DNA of 64,000 nucleotides, taken from contig DASTFB010000087.1 of NCBI GenBank assembly GCA_035709005.1, positions 1 to 64,000 of the forward strand, in the 5' to 3' direction. This DNA is from Candidatus Methylomirabilota bacterium (lineage in GTDB: Bacteria; Methylomirabilota; Methylomirabilia; Rokubacteriales; CSP1-6). Position 1 is the first letter of the stretch. The number at the start of each line of letters is the position of its first letter. Below, one piece after another: positions 33,908 through 45,331 of the stretch. Both the position numbers and the translations under genes were made by a program. The notes beneath the pieces are model-generated. The model did no database searches and was not told the DNA's origin. It saw only the letters and a list, made by a program, of their open reading frames with translations.

Positions 33908-35643
33908 GCGCCGTCCTTCGTCTTCTCGCGCTCGGCGGCCTCTCGCTCGAGGTGCCAGTAATGCCGGTCGCGGGCTCGCAACATCTCCTCCGAGGTCCGC
34001 ACCTCGGCATCGGCCGGCTGCTCGACCCCCAGGGCACGTCCCAACTCGTCCACGACGTCCTGATCCGGAGTGGCGACGCTGCCCCCGACCGCCTCCTCGC
34101 CGCTGCTCGTGGCGCGCTGCCAGTCCGCGTCCACGTCGCCGCCGGTGAGGATCGGGCTGGTCTCCGGGTGGGACAGACGCTCGGAGCCGAGCTCGCTTGT
34201 CTCGCTCTCCTGGCGGGACCTCGGCTCTCGTGGCGCGCCCTGCTTCTGCTTACGGAGCCGGGCGCGCTTCGGCTTACTTCGGGACACTCGACCCTTCTTC
34301 GACCGCGCTTTCATGGCGTCCCTCCGATCGATAGTGACGAGAAGCTCCTCGAGACTCCCGGGCCGGACTTCCTCGATCTCGTAGCGGACACGCACGAGAG
34401 GGCGGCGCACCTGAATGATGCGACCGAGATCGATGGGAGTGCCGAGCAGCACGAGATCGCAAGGCACCGCCTCGATCGTCGCCTCGAGATCCGCCAGTTG
34501 CGCGCGGTTGTAGCCCAGCGCCGGGAGGACCGGCCCGATGGCCGGGTAGCGCTCGAGCGCATGCCGGAGGTCGCCCCGTGCGTAGGGACGAGGATCGACC
34601 AGCATCGCGCCGTACCGGCGAGCGGCCAGGGCGGCGGCCCCGGCGCCCAGGCCTCCGTGGGTGAGCGTCGGACCATCCTCGACGGCCAGCACGCGACGGC
34701 CGGCCAGGCGCTCGGGCTCGTCCACGGTGACCGGCAGCCGCGTGTCCACGATTCGCGCCCGGGGATTGAGGGCGCGGATGGCCACCCGCACGGCCTCGAC
34801 CGATGCCGGCGGCGCAGAGTCCTCCTTGACGATGACGGCCACATCGGCGGCTCGCAGGTTGGCCTCTCCGGGGTGATGCCGGCTCTCGTGCCCGGGCCGG
34901 TGAGGGTCCACCAGGCATACGTGCAGGGCCGGCGCGAAGAACGGCAGGTCGTTGTTGCCGCCATCCCAGACGATCACATCGGCTTCAGCCTGGGCGCGAG
35001 CCAGGATGGCGCCGTAGTCGACGCCGGCGTAGACCACACAGCCGGCTTCGATGTGAGGCTCGTACTCCTCCCGCTCTTCGATCGTGACGCCGGCCGCGTC
35101 GAGATCGGCCAGCGTGGCGAACCGCTGCACGCGGGCCGCCACCAGGTCGCCGTAGGGCATCGGGTGGCGCACGACCACCACCCGGCGCCGCCGCTCGCGC
35201 AGGATCCGCACGAAGTGCCGGCTCACCGCGCTCTTGCCGCAACCGGTACGGACGGCACAGACCGCCACCACGGGGACGGAGCTCGCCAGCATCGTGCGGC
35301 GGGGACCGAGGAGCGCGAAGTCGCTGCCCGCGGCCAGCGTCCGGCTGGCCAAATGCATCACGTCCTCGTGGCTCACGTCGCTGTAGGCGAAGACGACCTC
35401 GTCCACCGACAGGTCGCGGATCAGGCGCTCCAGATCTCCTTCGGGCTCGATCGGGATTCCCTGACGGTACCGAGGCCCGGCCAGAGAGGCCGGGTAACGC
35501 CGCCCGGCGATGCCCGGGATCTGGGCGGCCGTGAAGGCCACCACTTCCGTGGCCGGTTCCTCGCGGTAGACGACGTTGAAGTTGTGGAAATCGCGGCCGG
35601 CCGCGCCCAGGATCAACACCCGTTTGCGCCTGGCCAGGCTCAT
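33904..35643 (-). CDS. Cyclic 2,3-diphosphoglycerate synthetase-like GTPase fused to DUF6335
   Basis: 579 aa. Residues 1-443 are a cDPGS-like NTPase (ILGAAGRDFHNFNVVYR, YSDVSHEDVMHLAS, VCAVRTGCGKSAVSRH as P-loop near 125, VIVWDGGNNDLPFF, DPHRPGHE). Residues 444-579 are a basic linker (MKARSKKGR...) and a DUF6335-type domain (SPILTGGDVDADWQRA ... TPDQDVVDELGRALGV). Met444 (codon 34312-34314) has its own GGAGGG site and an ATGA context, so the two parts were probably separate overlapping genes; loss of frame would have joined them. In Archaea cDPGS makes a thermolyte; the bacterial role is unclear. Start ATG 35643. Confidence 0.75.
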   Translation of the reverse strand: MSLARRKRVLILGAAGRDFHNFNVVYREEPATEVVAFTAAQIPGIAGRRYPASLAGPRYRQGIPIEPEGDLERLIRDLSVDEVVFAYSDVSHEDVMHLASRTLAAGSDFALLGPRRTMLASSVPVVAVCAVRTGCGKSAVSRHFVRILRERRRRVVVVRHPMPYGDLVAARVQRFATLADLDAAGVTIEEREEYEPHIEAGCVVYAGVDYGAILARAQAEADVIVWDGGNNDLPFFAPALHVCLVDPHRPGHESRHHPGEANLRAADVAVIVKEDSAPPASVEAVRVAIRALNPRARIVDTRLPVTVDEPERLAGRRVLAVEDGPTLTHGGLGAGAAALAARRYGAMLVDPRPYARGDLRHALERYPAIGPVLPALGYNRAQLADLEATIEAVPCDLVLLGTPIDLGRIIQVRRPLVRVRYEIEEVRPGSLEELLVTIDRRDAMKARSKKGRVSRSKPKRARLRKQKQGAPREPRSRQESETSELGSERLSHPETSPILTGGDVDADWQRATSSGEEAVGGSVATPDQDVVDELGRALGVEQPADAEVRTSEEMLRARDRHYWHLEREAAEREKTKDGA

Positions 35644-35672
35644 GGCGCCTGCAGCACGGCGCCCGCGCGCCC

Positions 35673-36797
35673 TCAGAGCGGAAACCGTAGCAGGGCCGCC
35701 ATCCCGCCGGCTCGCTCGAGCGCCTCGTGAGCCTCGATCATCACGATCTCGCCGCCCGTCTCCACGACCCGATCGACGACCTCGTCGGACAGGCGGACAC
35801 GCTTCGTCGGCCCACCGCACATCCGGCACGTCGCGGCCTCGCCGGGCTGCAAGGCCGCGCACGACGTGCAGGCCGCGCCCGTTTCGTCGAAGGTGCGGAG
35901 CAGGTAGAGCCTGCGCACCGCCCCCCGGCCCACGGCGCGCAGCGTCCCCTCGACGCCCGCGACCGCCTGTCCGCCCTTGGCCGCCTCGGTGAGGAGCTCG
36001 TCCACGACCCGGCCTTGCTCGCTGGCGTCCAGCCGGGCCAGCAGCGCGGTCGCGCGGTCAACCAACGCGCTGGCCGGCTCGTGGCGGGCCCCGGAGATCG
36101 TGCCGGCCACGCGGCCGGCCAGGGTCGCCGGCAACCGCGAACGGAAGACGGCGACGATTCGATCCTCGCCGGCCAGCACGATCCGTGCGTTCGCTGTCTG
36201 GTCCACCAGCTCCCGCAAGGCCTCGGCGACCGCTTCGAAGTGCTGGTCGCGGTGAACCTCGATGTGCCGCTGATAGCGGGACTGGGCGAGCAGCGCCCAG
36301 CCCCCTCGATCGTGGCGCCCGGGAACGTCGTGTTCCAGCGTCACCTCCTCGCCGAGTCCAGCCGGGTCGATCGGGATCAGCCTGGCGTGATTGCCGTCCA
36401 CGAAGGCCACGATCGTCGGCGGCGCCTCGGCGACGAGAGCGGCCAGGGGGGTGAGCAGGGGCTTGTCCGCCACCGCGAAGGTGTTGTCGAAGGGCACGCG
36501 TAGCGGCACGATCTCGCGGAGCCCGAGGGGGCCACAGGCGAAGAGGGCGACCCCAGCGGCCTCCGGGACCGTGGCCTGCTTCACCAGGCGCTCGCCCTGC
36601 TCCTCGATCCAGTCCAGGTCCGCCTCCAGCTCGGCGCCGGCCCGCCCCCGGGCTTCGCGCAGGTTGTTCTTGAGAAACACCCGCACCCGTTCACGCTGGT
36701 GCTCGTCGGCCCAGCGGGTGTCCAGGTACACGCTCACCACCGGCGAGGCGGCCTCGCCGAGGCGGGCCAGGGCGTTCACTCGCTCACGCAGATCCAT
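35673..36797 (-). CDS. Vms1/aeRF1-type (baeRF) putative ribosome-associated release factor
   Basis: 374 aa. The middle has DRGGWALLAQSRYQRHIEVH (about 175-194), resembling the GGxx...Q catalytic loop region of aeRF1/Vms1-like peptidyl-tRNA hydrolases, within an RNase H-like fold (VSVYLDTR at the N-terminus, ARIVLAGEDRIVAVF). A zinc-ribbon follows (CTSCAAL...CRMCGG, about 312-332), then an eL30-like helix. Members are thought to act on stalled ribosomes. Directly after the HPF-like gene (13 nt), which supports a ribosome-stress role. ATG 36797 is preceded by GAGGAG. Confidence 0.65.
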   Translation of the reverse strand: MDLRERVNALARLGEAASPVVSVYLDTRWADEHQRERVRVFLKNNLREARGRAGAELEADLDWIEEQGERLVKQATVPEAAGVALFACGPLGLREIVPLRVPFDNTFAVADKPLLTPLAALVAEAPPTIVAFVDGNHARLIPIDPAGLGEEVTLEHDVPGRHDRGGWALLAQSRYQRHIEVHRDQHFEAVAEALRELVDQTANARIVLAGEDRIVAVFRSRLPATLAGRVAGTISGARHEPASALVDRATALLARLDASEQGRVVDELLTEAAKGGQAVAGVEGTLRAVGRGAVRRLYLLRTFDETGAACTSCAALQPGEAATCRMCGGPTKRVRLSDEVVDRVVETGGEIVMIEAHEALERAGGMAALLRFPL

Positions 36798-36810
36798 GAG
36801 ACGCCTCTCC

Positions 36811-37161
36811 TCACTCGCCCGCGAGCAGGCGCTTGGCCGCGTAGTATTTCTTCGGGTACCGGCGGGCCTCCCGCTGGCGTTCGCGATAGCGCTCGAGCCT
36901 GGGCATGAGGGCGGCGAACGCGGCATCGAAGGCAAGCCGCGACGTGGTGGCGGTCTGCTCCACCCTGATCGCCGGGCGGTACGGCAGGCGAACGGTCAGC
37001 GCGCAGCGCTGGGCCGGGCCACCCTTCGGGCCATTGTCGTCGATGAACGTCACCAGCGCCTCGATGGGCGCCACGCCAAGCCGCTCCAAGGCTCGCTCCA
37101 GCCGCGCCCTGATCCGCCCGCGGAGGGCGCGGTCGCCTTTGACGCCTCTAATCCCGATCAT
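36811..37161 (-). CDS. HPF/RaiA-type ribosome-hibernation protein
   Basis: 116 aa. Segment VTFIDDNGPKGGPAQRCALTV (about 42-62) followed by a strand and AFDAAFAALMPRLERYRERQ helix fits the short HPF/RaiA/sigma-54-modulation fold, which binds the 30S decoding centre in stationary phase. The C-terminus is basic (RRYPKKYYAAKRLL). It is the first gene of the operon and begins about 22 nt after the predicted start of a -24/-12 promoter. Good site GAGGAGG. Confidence 0.75.
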   Translation of the reverse strand: MIGIRGVKGDRALRGRIRARLERALERLGVAPIEALVTFIDDNGPKGGPAQRCALTVRLPYRPAIRVEQTATTSRLAFDAAFAALMPRLERYRERQREARRYPKKYYAAKRLLAGE

Positions 37162-37193
37162 GCCGTCCTCCTCGACTCCTGTCGCTGATCACA

Positions 37194-37209
37194 CGCAAGC
37201 CTGGTGCCA
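37194..37209 (-). promoter_or_regulatory. Sigma-54 promoter for the HPF-baeRF-cDPGS-Usp operon
   Basis: On the minus strand TGGCACCAGGCTTGCG, one of the best matches in the window (TGGCAC and TTGC with GG-N10-GC). Predicted start about 22 nt before ATG 37161. Confidence 0.75.
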
Positions 37210-37257
37210 CATCGGAAGTACCGCAATTCACCGCCCTACACGGGGCCTGTGGGGGGC

Positions 37258-37278
37258 TGTCGCCGCTGCCCCCACCCT
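37258..37278 (+). promoter_or_regulatory. Degenerate enhancer-like site
   Basis: TGTCGCCG-CTG-CCCCCACCC differs at only a few positions from the TGTCCCGC-N3-CGCCCCACCC site at 47762. It is 49 bp upstream of the HPF promoter, in inverted orientation relative to it. The gap 37162-37335 holds nothing else I can name. Confidence 0.3.
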
Positions 37279-37335
37279 CCAACGCCGGGCGGCCCCAGAT
37301 CGGCCGATTCTACCCGATGCAGGAACCCCGGCCGG

Positions 37336-37755
37336 TCACGGGAGCATGACCCCGCCCATAGGGTGCTCGGTGTCGGCCAACGTGACGGTGCGCGCCACGA
37401 GCCCCGCCCGCTCGCGGACGCACTCGGCGGTGACGAACTCACCGGGCGTGATGTCGGCAGGCTCGAGCTCCACCTCCAGGAAGTCCCCGGCGAAGCGGCC
37501 GGGGACATCGATACGGATGAAGACGTTGAACCGGGTTGACGGAGTGTAGCGGATCGTGCGACGGGTCAAGACCGTCTCTCCCCGCTCGACACGCCAGGGA
37601 CCGACCTCGTCGATGACCAGCACGCCGTCCGTCGGGTCGAGGGTCACCACGGTTCCCGAATACCGCTCCGGACCGGCGGCAGACGCCGAGCCACCCAGGA
37701 CAAGTCCCAGCGCTGCCACCAGCAAGGTCCACACGAGTATCGGACGGCTGCGCAT
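37336..37755 (-). CDS. Secreted small beta-rich protein (paralogue of 47231-47623)
   Basis: 139 aa with a signal peptide (RPILVWTLLVAALGLVLGGSASA). The mature part reads RYSGTVVTLDPTDGVLVIDEVGPWRVE...LTRRTIRYTPST...ITPGEFVTAECVRERAGLVARTVTL, an OB-like pattern. The protein encoded at 47231 shares RYSGxV...D..xGxIxLxE..xWxV...IxRRxI and the C-terminal VTxxCVxExxxVxAxTxTL. It begins 9 nt after groEL and is thus in the dksA-groEL operon. Function unknown; both copies sit beside chaperone or protease genes. Confidence 0.6.
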   Translation of the reverse strand: MRSRPILVWTLLVAALGLVLGGSASAAGPERYSGTVVTLDPTDGVLVIDEVGPWRVERGETVLTRRTIRYTPSTRFNVFIRIDVPGRFAGDFLEVELEPADITPGEFVTAECVRERAGLVARTVTLADTEHPMGGVMLP

Positions 37756-37764
37756 CGCTGCCTC

Positions 37765-39378
<1,614 letters not shown>

Positions 39379-39392
39379 CAGGGCTCTCCTCG

Positions 39393-39734
39393 TCACGCCC
39401 GCCGGCGCAGTTGACAGGTCAGACAATAGCGGGCCCAGGGCACCGCCTGCAGACGCGCCAGCGGGATGGGCCCGCCGCAGTCCTTGCACGTGCCGAAGGA
39501 TCCCGTCTCCAGGCGGGCCAGGGCGGCCTCGACCTCGTCGAGCTCTTGCTTTTCCTGGCCCTCGAGCCGCGAGAGCACCGTGGTAGCGACTTCCTTCGCC
39601 GCGTCCTCGTCGAAGTTGCCCGCGGGGTGGGGCTCCAGGGTCGCCAGCTCCGTGTCCGTGGTCACCACCCGCCGGAGCAGCTCACGGCGGGCTTCGAGCA
39701 GTCGGGCTCTGAATTCCTCGATCGTGGCTCTCAT
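39393..39734 (-). CDS. DksA/TraR-family zinc-finger protein
   Basis: 113 aa. Coiled-coil helices ([16 protein letters not shown], about 9-24; [22 protein letters not shown]) flank a C4 zinc finger C-x2-C-x17-C-x2-C ([14 protein letters not shown] ... YCLTC, about 83-108). These proteins enter the RNA polymerase secondary channel and adjust transcription in stress; the coiled-coil tip acidic pair needed by DksA is not evident, so effect may differ. Start ATG 39734 rather than the longer reading, because GAAGGGGA precedes it. Confidence 0.85.
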   Translation of the reverse strand: MRATIEEFRARLLEARRELLRRVVTTDTELATLEPHPAGNFDEDAAKEVATTVLSRLEGQEKQELDEVEAALARLETGSFGTCKDCGGPIPLARLQAVPWARYCLTCQLRRRA

Positions 39735-39818
39735 CGCGTCCCCTTCACATGCCCGCCGAGGGCTGTTCTGTTTACGAGCACGTCGGCCTTCTTGAAACTC
39801 TTCATCGACCCGGTGCGG

Positions 39819-39834
39819 TGCAGGGCCGATGCCA
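39819..39834 (-). promoter_or_regulatory. Sigma-54 promoter for the dksA-groEL-secreted protein operon
   Basis: On the minus strand TGGCATCGGCCCTGCA with GG-N10-GC spacing; predicted start about 75 nt before ATG 39734. This would put a GroEL under sigma-54 in place of the heat-shock sigma or HrcA/CIRCE. Confidence 0.65.
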
Positions 39835-39886
39835 CCGGTTTCCCCTGTGAAATCAAACCCTTGGGCCGTGGGCCGCGCGCGGTGAC

Positions 39887-39911
39887 GCCCCAGGTGGGGC
39901 GCCGGCGCCCC
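39887..39911. promoter_or_regulatory. Enhancer-like nested dyads
   Basis: Two overlapping perfect inverted repeats: GCCCC-AGGT-GGGGC (39887-39900) and GGGGCGCC/GGCGCCCC (39896-39911). On the minus strand they contain CGCCCCACC-TGGGGCG, the same core as at 47773 and 50293. They lie 53 bp upstream of the groEL-operon promoter. A further hairpin CACCG-CCTT-CGGTG lies at 39915-39928. Confidence 0.45.
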
Positions 39912-39950
39912 GCTCACCGCCTTCGGTGGCGGGCTCGCGTTCCTTCTCTA

Positions 39951-39982
39951 GAGCGCCGCGATGAGGAGAGCGCCGCGATGAG
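39951..39982 (+). repeat. Tandem 15-bp direct repeat, 17-bp period
   Basis: GAGCGCCGCGATGAG occurs at 39951-39965 and exactly again at 39968-39982, in the 326-nt gap between the dksA-like gene and the CBS gene. Each copy contains ATGAG, but no reading frame of note follows. Function unknown. Confidence 0.6.
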
Positions 39983-40060
39983 GGGGGCCGGGTCATCGAT
40001 CACTCGCCCGAGCAGCCAGCACCGCCGGGCCCGTGGCCCGTAGGTCAACGCGACCCCACG

Positions 40061-40537
40061 CTACCAGAGGTAGTTGTCGGGATCGATGCCGCGGACGGCG
40101 GGCAGCGTCGCCGCCAACGCCTTGAGCACGTCGCGCTCGGTCACCATGCCGACCAGGCGTTTGCGCTCGACGACCGGCAGGCAGCCGATCCGGCCCTCGT
40201 ACATCAGGGCGGCGGCTCGCGCCAGCGGCGCCTGGGGCTCGATGGTGACCACGTCCCAGGTCATCGCATCACGCACGCGCAGATTGGCGAGCGTGGAGCC
40301 GAGGCCCCGCAGCCGTCGCTGGGCGACGCCAGACAGGTACTCGGCCAGCTCGGGCGCCAGCACCGCCCCGCGCAGGTCACGATCGGTGATCATGCCGACG
40401 AGGTTGCCGGTGTCGTCCACCACGGGCAGGTGGCGCACCTCTCGCTCCCGCATGGTGGCGGCCGCGGTCTCCAGCGGCGCCTCGGGATCGATCGTGATCG
40501 GATCCTTCGTCATGACATCGCGTACCCAAGGTGTCAT
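40061..40537 (-). CDS. Two-CBS-domain protein
   Basis: 158 aa: VRDVMTKDPITIDPEAPLETAAATM...HLPVVDDTGNLVGMITDRDL (domain 1) and VRDAMTWDVVTIEPQAPLARAAALM...CLPVVERKRLVGMVTERDVLKAL (domain 2), a Bateman pair that probably binds an adenine nucleotide. It begins 19 nt after glgX, so it is its operon partner. Very close to the other CBS proteins at 55476 and 57403, including a shared M-T-W-x-V-V-T stretch, suggesting duplication within this island. Confidence 0.92.
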   Translation of the reverse strand: MTPWVRDVMTKDPITIDPEAPLETAAATMREREVRHLPVVDDTGNLVGMITDRDLRGAVLAPELAEYLSGVAQRRLRGLGSTLANLRVRDAMTWDVVTIEPQAPLARAAALMYEGRIGCLPVVERKRLVGMVTERDVLKALAATLPAVRGIDPDNYLW

Positions 40538-40556
40538 CGTCTCCTCCCCAGTGGGT

Positions 40557-42686
<2,130 letters not shown>

Positions 42687-42698
42687 GCTCGACCGAGG

Positions 42699-42714
42699 TG
42701 CAAGGAGGCGGCCA
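42699..42714 (-). promoter_or_regulatory. Sigma-54 promoter for glgX-CBS
   Basis: On the minus strand TGGCCGCCTCCTTGCA with GG-N10-GC spacing and a perfect TTGCA. Predicted transcription start only about 3 nt before GTG 42686. Confidence 0.6.
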
Positions 42715-42798
42715 AGCCCGGCCAACCGCCTACCACTCGCCGAATGGGCGACTTGGCTGCCGGGCCGTCCCCCACTCCGCCTGCGCTGCGGTCGCAGC

Positions 42799-42824
42799 CG
42801 CCTCAGTGGGGCGCGAAGGGGACA
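42799..42824 (-). promoter_or_regulatory. Enhancer-like site overlapping the rtcA 3' end
   Basis: On the minus strand TGTCCCCT-TCG-CGCCCC (42824-42808), followed by ACTGAGGCG, so both the TGTCCC half and an imperfect CGCCCC/GGGGCG dyad are present. It encodes the last residues of RtcA as well, and is about 93 bp upstream of the glgX promoter. Confidence 0.4.
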
Positions 42825-43867
42825 CTGGATGGAGGCTCGATCAGGACGCGGGCCGGGCGGCCGTCCTCCAGCGTGATCCGGGCGGCGACGAAGTGCTGGA
42901 CGAGCCAGACCACCGTCTCCAGGTGGGCCGAGACCCGTGGACAGGTGAATGTCGAGCCGGTCCGGCCGAGAGCCAGGAATGGCACGAGCTGGTCGGCCAG
43001 GTGCTCGTCCACAGCCGCCTTGCTCGCCATCCAGGCCAGGAGCTCATCCACAGCCACCTCGGCGACCTGTTCGGCCGGCAGCCCCCGCCGGCCCAGCGCG
43101 GAGAAGCCAGCCCGACCCCGCAGCGCCAGGAAGAGCACCGTGCCCGGCCCGAGCGCCCCCTGGTCTTCCTCCACGGCGATCGACGCGCTCAGGCCGGCCG
43201 CCAGCAAGCGCTCTTCGGCCCGGCGGCGTTGCCGCTCGGCGATCGAGCGCGGCAAGCGGGAGACCGCGGAGAGGCCCACCACCTCGGGGTGCGCCGGCGG
43301 CGTCTCGAGCACGAGGCCCTGCACGTCCGAGGCAGGTTCGACCGCCGCCTCGATCTCTCCTCCACCCGCCGGATACCAGCCCCAGCGGCGCAGGGTCACC
43401 GTGGCGTGGATGCCGGCCGGCGCCAGCGCGGGCAGGAATACATGGCTGAGGTAGTGAACGGGCGGACTCCAGGGCACGTGGGTCCCACCCACGAGGGTGA
43501 TCCGTGACGGCGTGCCGGCGAAGGCCAGCGGCAGGAGCACCGTCTGTAAGATGAGGCTCACCGAGCCGGCGCTCCCCCGGATCGCCCCGACGTCGAAGCG
43601 ATAGCTTCCCCCCGCGGGCGCGCGCGGGGCGAAGGTCAGACACGTCGAGTCGAGCCGGTCGCCCGTGACTTCGGCGGCGCTGATCGCGGCCAGCGCCCGG
43701 ACCGCCGCCAGGTGCTGAGGCTGCAGCCCTGGCTTCGGCCGGCGGACCCGGATGTTCGTGAGGCTCAGCGTCCGGCCCAGGGCGACGGCCAGGGCCAGGG
43801 CCGCGCGGAGCACCTGGCCGCCGCCCTCACCGTGCGAGGCATCGAGCGCGATCACGGGGTCCTTCAT
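42803..43867 (-). CDS. rtcA: RNA 3'-terminal phosphate cyclase RtcA
   Basis: 354 aa. HGEGGGQVLRAALALA (about 12-27), RRPKPGLQPQHLAAV, GSYRFDVGAIRGSAGSVSLILQT, GGTHVPWSPPVHYL and DEHLADQLVPFLAL with the adenylylated His (about 300) mark the family. It converts RNA 3'-phosphates to 2',3'-cyclic phosphates using ATP, giving substrate ends for RtcB. Last gene of the operon starting at 47623; rtcB and archease are in another operon at 58-60 kb. Confidence 0.92.
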   Translation of the reverse strand: MKDPVIALDASHGEGGGQVLRAALALAVALGRTLSLTNIRVRRPKPGLQPQHLAAVRALAAISAAEVTGDRLDSTCLTFAPRAPAGGSYRFDVGAIRGSAGSVSLILQTVLLPLAFAGTPSRITLVGGTHVPWSPPVHYLSHVFLPALAPAGIHATVTLRRWGWYPAGGGEIEAAVEPASDVQGLVLETPPAHPEVVGLSAVSRLPRSIAERQRRRAEERLLAAGLSASIAVEEDQGALGPGTVLFLALRGRAGFSALGRRGLPAEQVAEVAVDELLAWMASKAAVDEHLADQLVPFLALGRTGSTFTCPRVSAHLETVVWLVQHFVAARITLEDGRPARVLIEPPSSVPFAPH

Positions 43868-43903
43868 CGGACCAGACGATCGAACTGCTCGCTTTCCCGG
43901 GCG

Positions 43904-45331
43904 TCAGCCGTCGGCGTGACCGGCGTCGGAAAGAACGCTGGCGACTTCGGCAGCCTGGGCCTCCGCCTCCAGCGCCCGTTGCATCGCGAGCAAGCGCCTG
44001 CTGGGCCGGACGCTGTAGCTCGCCGGATCGCGCAAGCGGCGGACGGCGCCGGGCAGCGCGGCGATCTGGGCTCGAGCGTAATCGCGAATAGCCGGCAGCG
44101 ACGGCAGTGGGTCCACCAGCGCCCCGCCGCGCATGACGGGACGCAGCAACGGCTCGCCGCCGGCCGGGGCCGGCTCCTCCCGCAGCGCCACCACGTCGCT
44201 CGCGAACCCTCCATCGGCTCCCCGGAATCGGTACACTTGCTTCTCGCCGGCCAGCGTCGCCTTGCCTGCGCTGAGCTTGAGGACGTTCCGCCCGGCGTAG
44301 CTGACGATCTTGTAGGCCATGTCGAAATACGGCGCATCAGCCGAGACGTTCATACGGGTGCCGATCCCGAAGGCGTCGATGGGGGCGCCGGCATCGAGCA
44401 GCGTCTGCACCGCATCCTCATCGAGCCCGCCGCTGACGAAGATGCGGACGTAGCCGAGACCGGCCTCGTCGAACAGGCGCCGGACTTTCTTGCTGAGGCT
44501 CAGGATGTCGCCACTGTCCAGGCGCACCGCGGCCAGGCGGTGGCCCCCAGCCTCCAGCTCCCGGGCTACGGTCACGGCCTTGTGGGTGGCGGCCACCGTG
44601 TCGTAGGTGTCCAGGAGCAGCGTGGTGCCGGCGGGGAAGGCGCGGGCGAAGGCGCGGAACGAGTCGATCTCGTGGGCAAAGGCCTCGATGTACGAGTGCG
44701 CCATGGTGCCGGCGGGCGGAATCCCGTAATAGAGACCGGCCAGGACATTGCTCGTCATCTCGGCGCCGACGATGAAGGCCGCTCGCGCGGCCTTCAGGCC
44801 GGCGTCGATGCCGTGCGTGCGGCGCAGGCCGAAGTCCACGACGGGCCGGCCCCGGGCCGCCAGCACGCTGCGCACGGCCTTGCTGGCCTGCAGCGTCTGC
44901 AGGTGACAGAAGTTCAGGATCGCCGTCTCCACGAGCTGCGCCTCGATGATCGGTGCCGTGACCTCCAGCAGCGGCTCGTTGGCGAACACGACGGTGCCCT
45001 CCGGCACGGCCCGCACCGACCCCGTGAACCGTAGCTCGGAGAGGAAGTCCAGAAACGCGCGGTCGAAGCCCCCGAGCGAGCGCACGTAGCGGATGGCCGC
45101 CTCGGAGAACTGGAACTGCCGCAGGAACTCCAGCACGTCCTGCAGGCCGGCCGCCACCAGGAACGACCGGTGCGGGGGCAGCTTGCGGACGAACAGACTG
45201 AAGGTCGCCTCGGCTCGCATCTGCTCGCGGAAATACGAGGCGGCCATCGTGAGCTCGTACAGGTCCGTGAAGAGCGCGGCATCGCGCAGCGTGAGCGGCC
45301 CCGAGCTGTACGTCCCGCACGGACACGTCAT
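43904..45331 (-). CDS. pncB: Nicotinate phosphoribosyltransferase
   Basis: 475 aa. FTDLYELTMAASYF at the N-terminus, FANEPLLEVTAPIIEAQLVET, FGLRRTHGIDAGLKAARAAFI (with the phosphorylatable His), TLLLDTYDT, RLDSGDI and SGGLDEDAVQTLLDAGAPIDAFGIGT identify NAPRTase. It joins nicotinate and PRPP with ATP to make NaMN. Two neighbouring genes fit the same chemistry: a PRPP-binding fusion (start/stop overlap, ATGA) and PRPP synthetase at 47954. Confidence 0.93.
   Translation of the reverse strand: MTCPCGTYSSGPLTLRDAALFTDLYELTMAASYFREQMRAEATFSLFVRKLPPHRSFLVAAGLQDVLEFLRQFQFSEAAIRYVRSLGGFDRAFLDFLSELRFTGSVRAVPEGTVVFANEPLLEVTAPIIEAQLVETAILNFCHLQTLQASKAVRSVLAARGRPVVDFGLRRTHGIDAGLKAARAAFIVGAEMTSNVLAGLYYGIPPAGTMAHSYIEAFAHEIDSFRAFARAFPAGTTLLLDTYDTVAATHKAVTVARELEAGGHRLAAVRLDSGDILSLSKKVRRLFDEAGLGYVRIFVSGGLDEDAVQTLLDAGAPIDAFGIGTRMNVSADAPYFDMAYKIVSYAGRNVLKLSAGKATLAGEKQVYRFRGADGGFASDVVALREEPAPAGGEPLLRPVMRGGALVDPLPSLPAIRDYARAQIAALPGAVRRLRDPASYSVRPSRRLLAMQRALEAEAQAAEVASVLSDAGHADG

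Noticed and set aside
39791-39797. CTTGAAA, the -35 of a heat-shock (sigma-32) promoter, near dksA/groEL
   Set aside because: It is on the plus strand and points away from groEL, and no matching -10 (CCCCAT) follows at the right distance.
39379-40060. CIRCE (HrcA) operator expected upstream of groEL
   Set aside because: No TTAGCACTC-N9-GAGTGCTAA-like sequence is present in either the 14-nt gap before groEL or the gap before the dksA-like gene.
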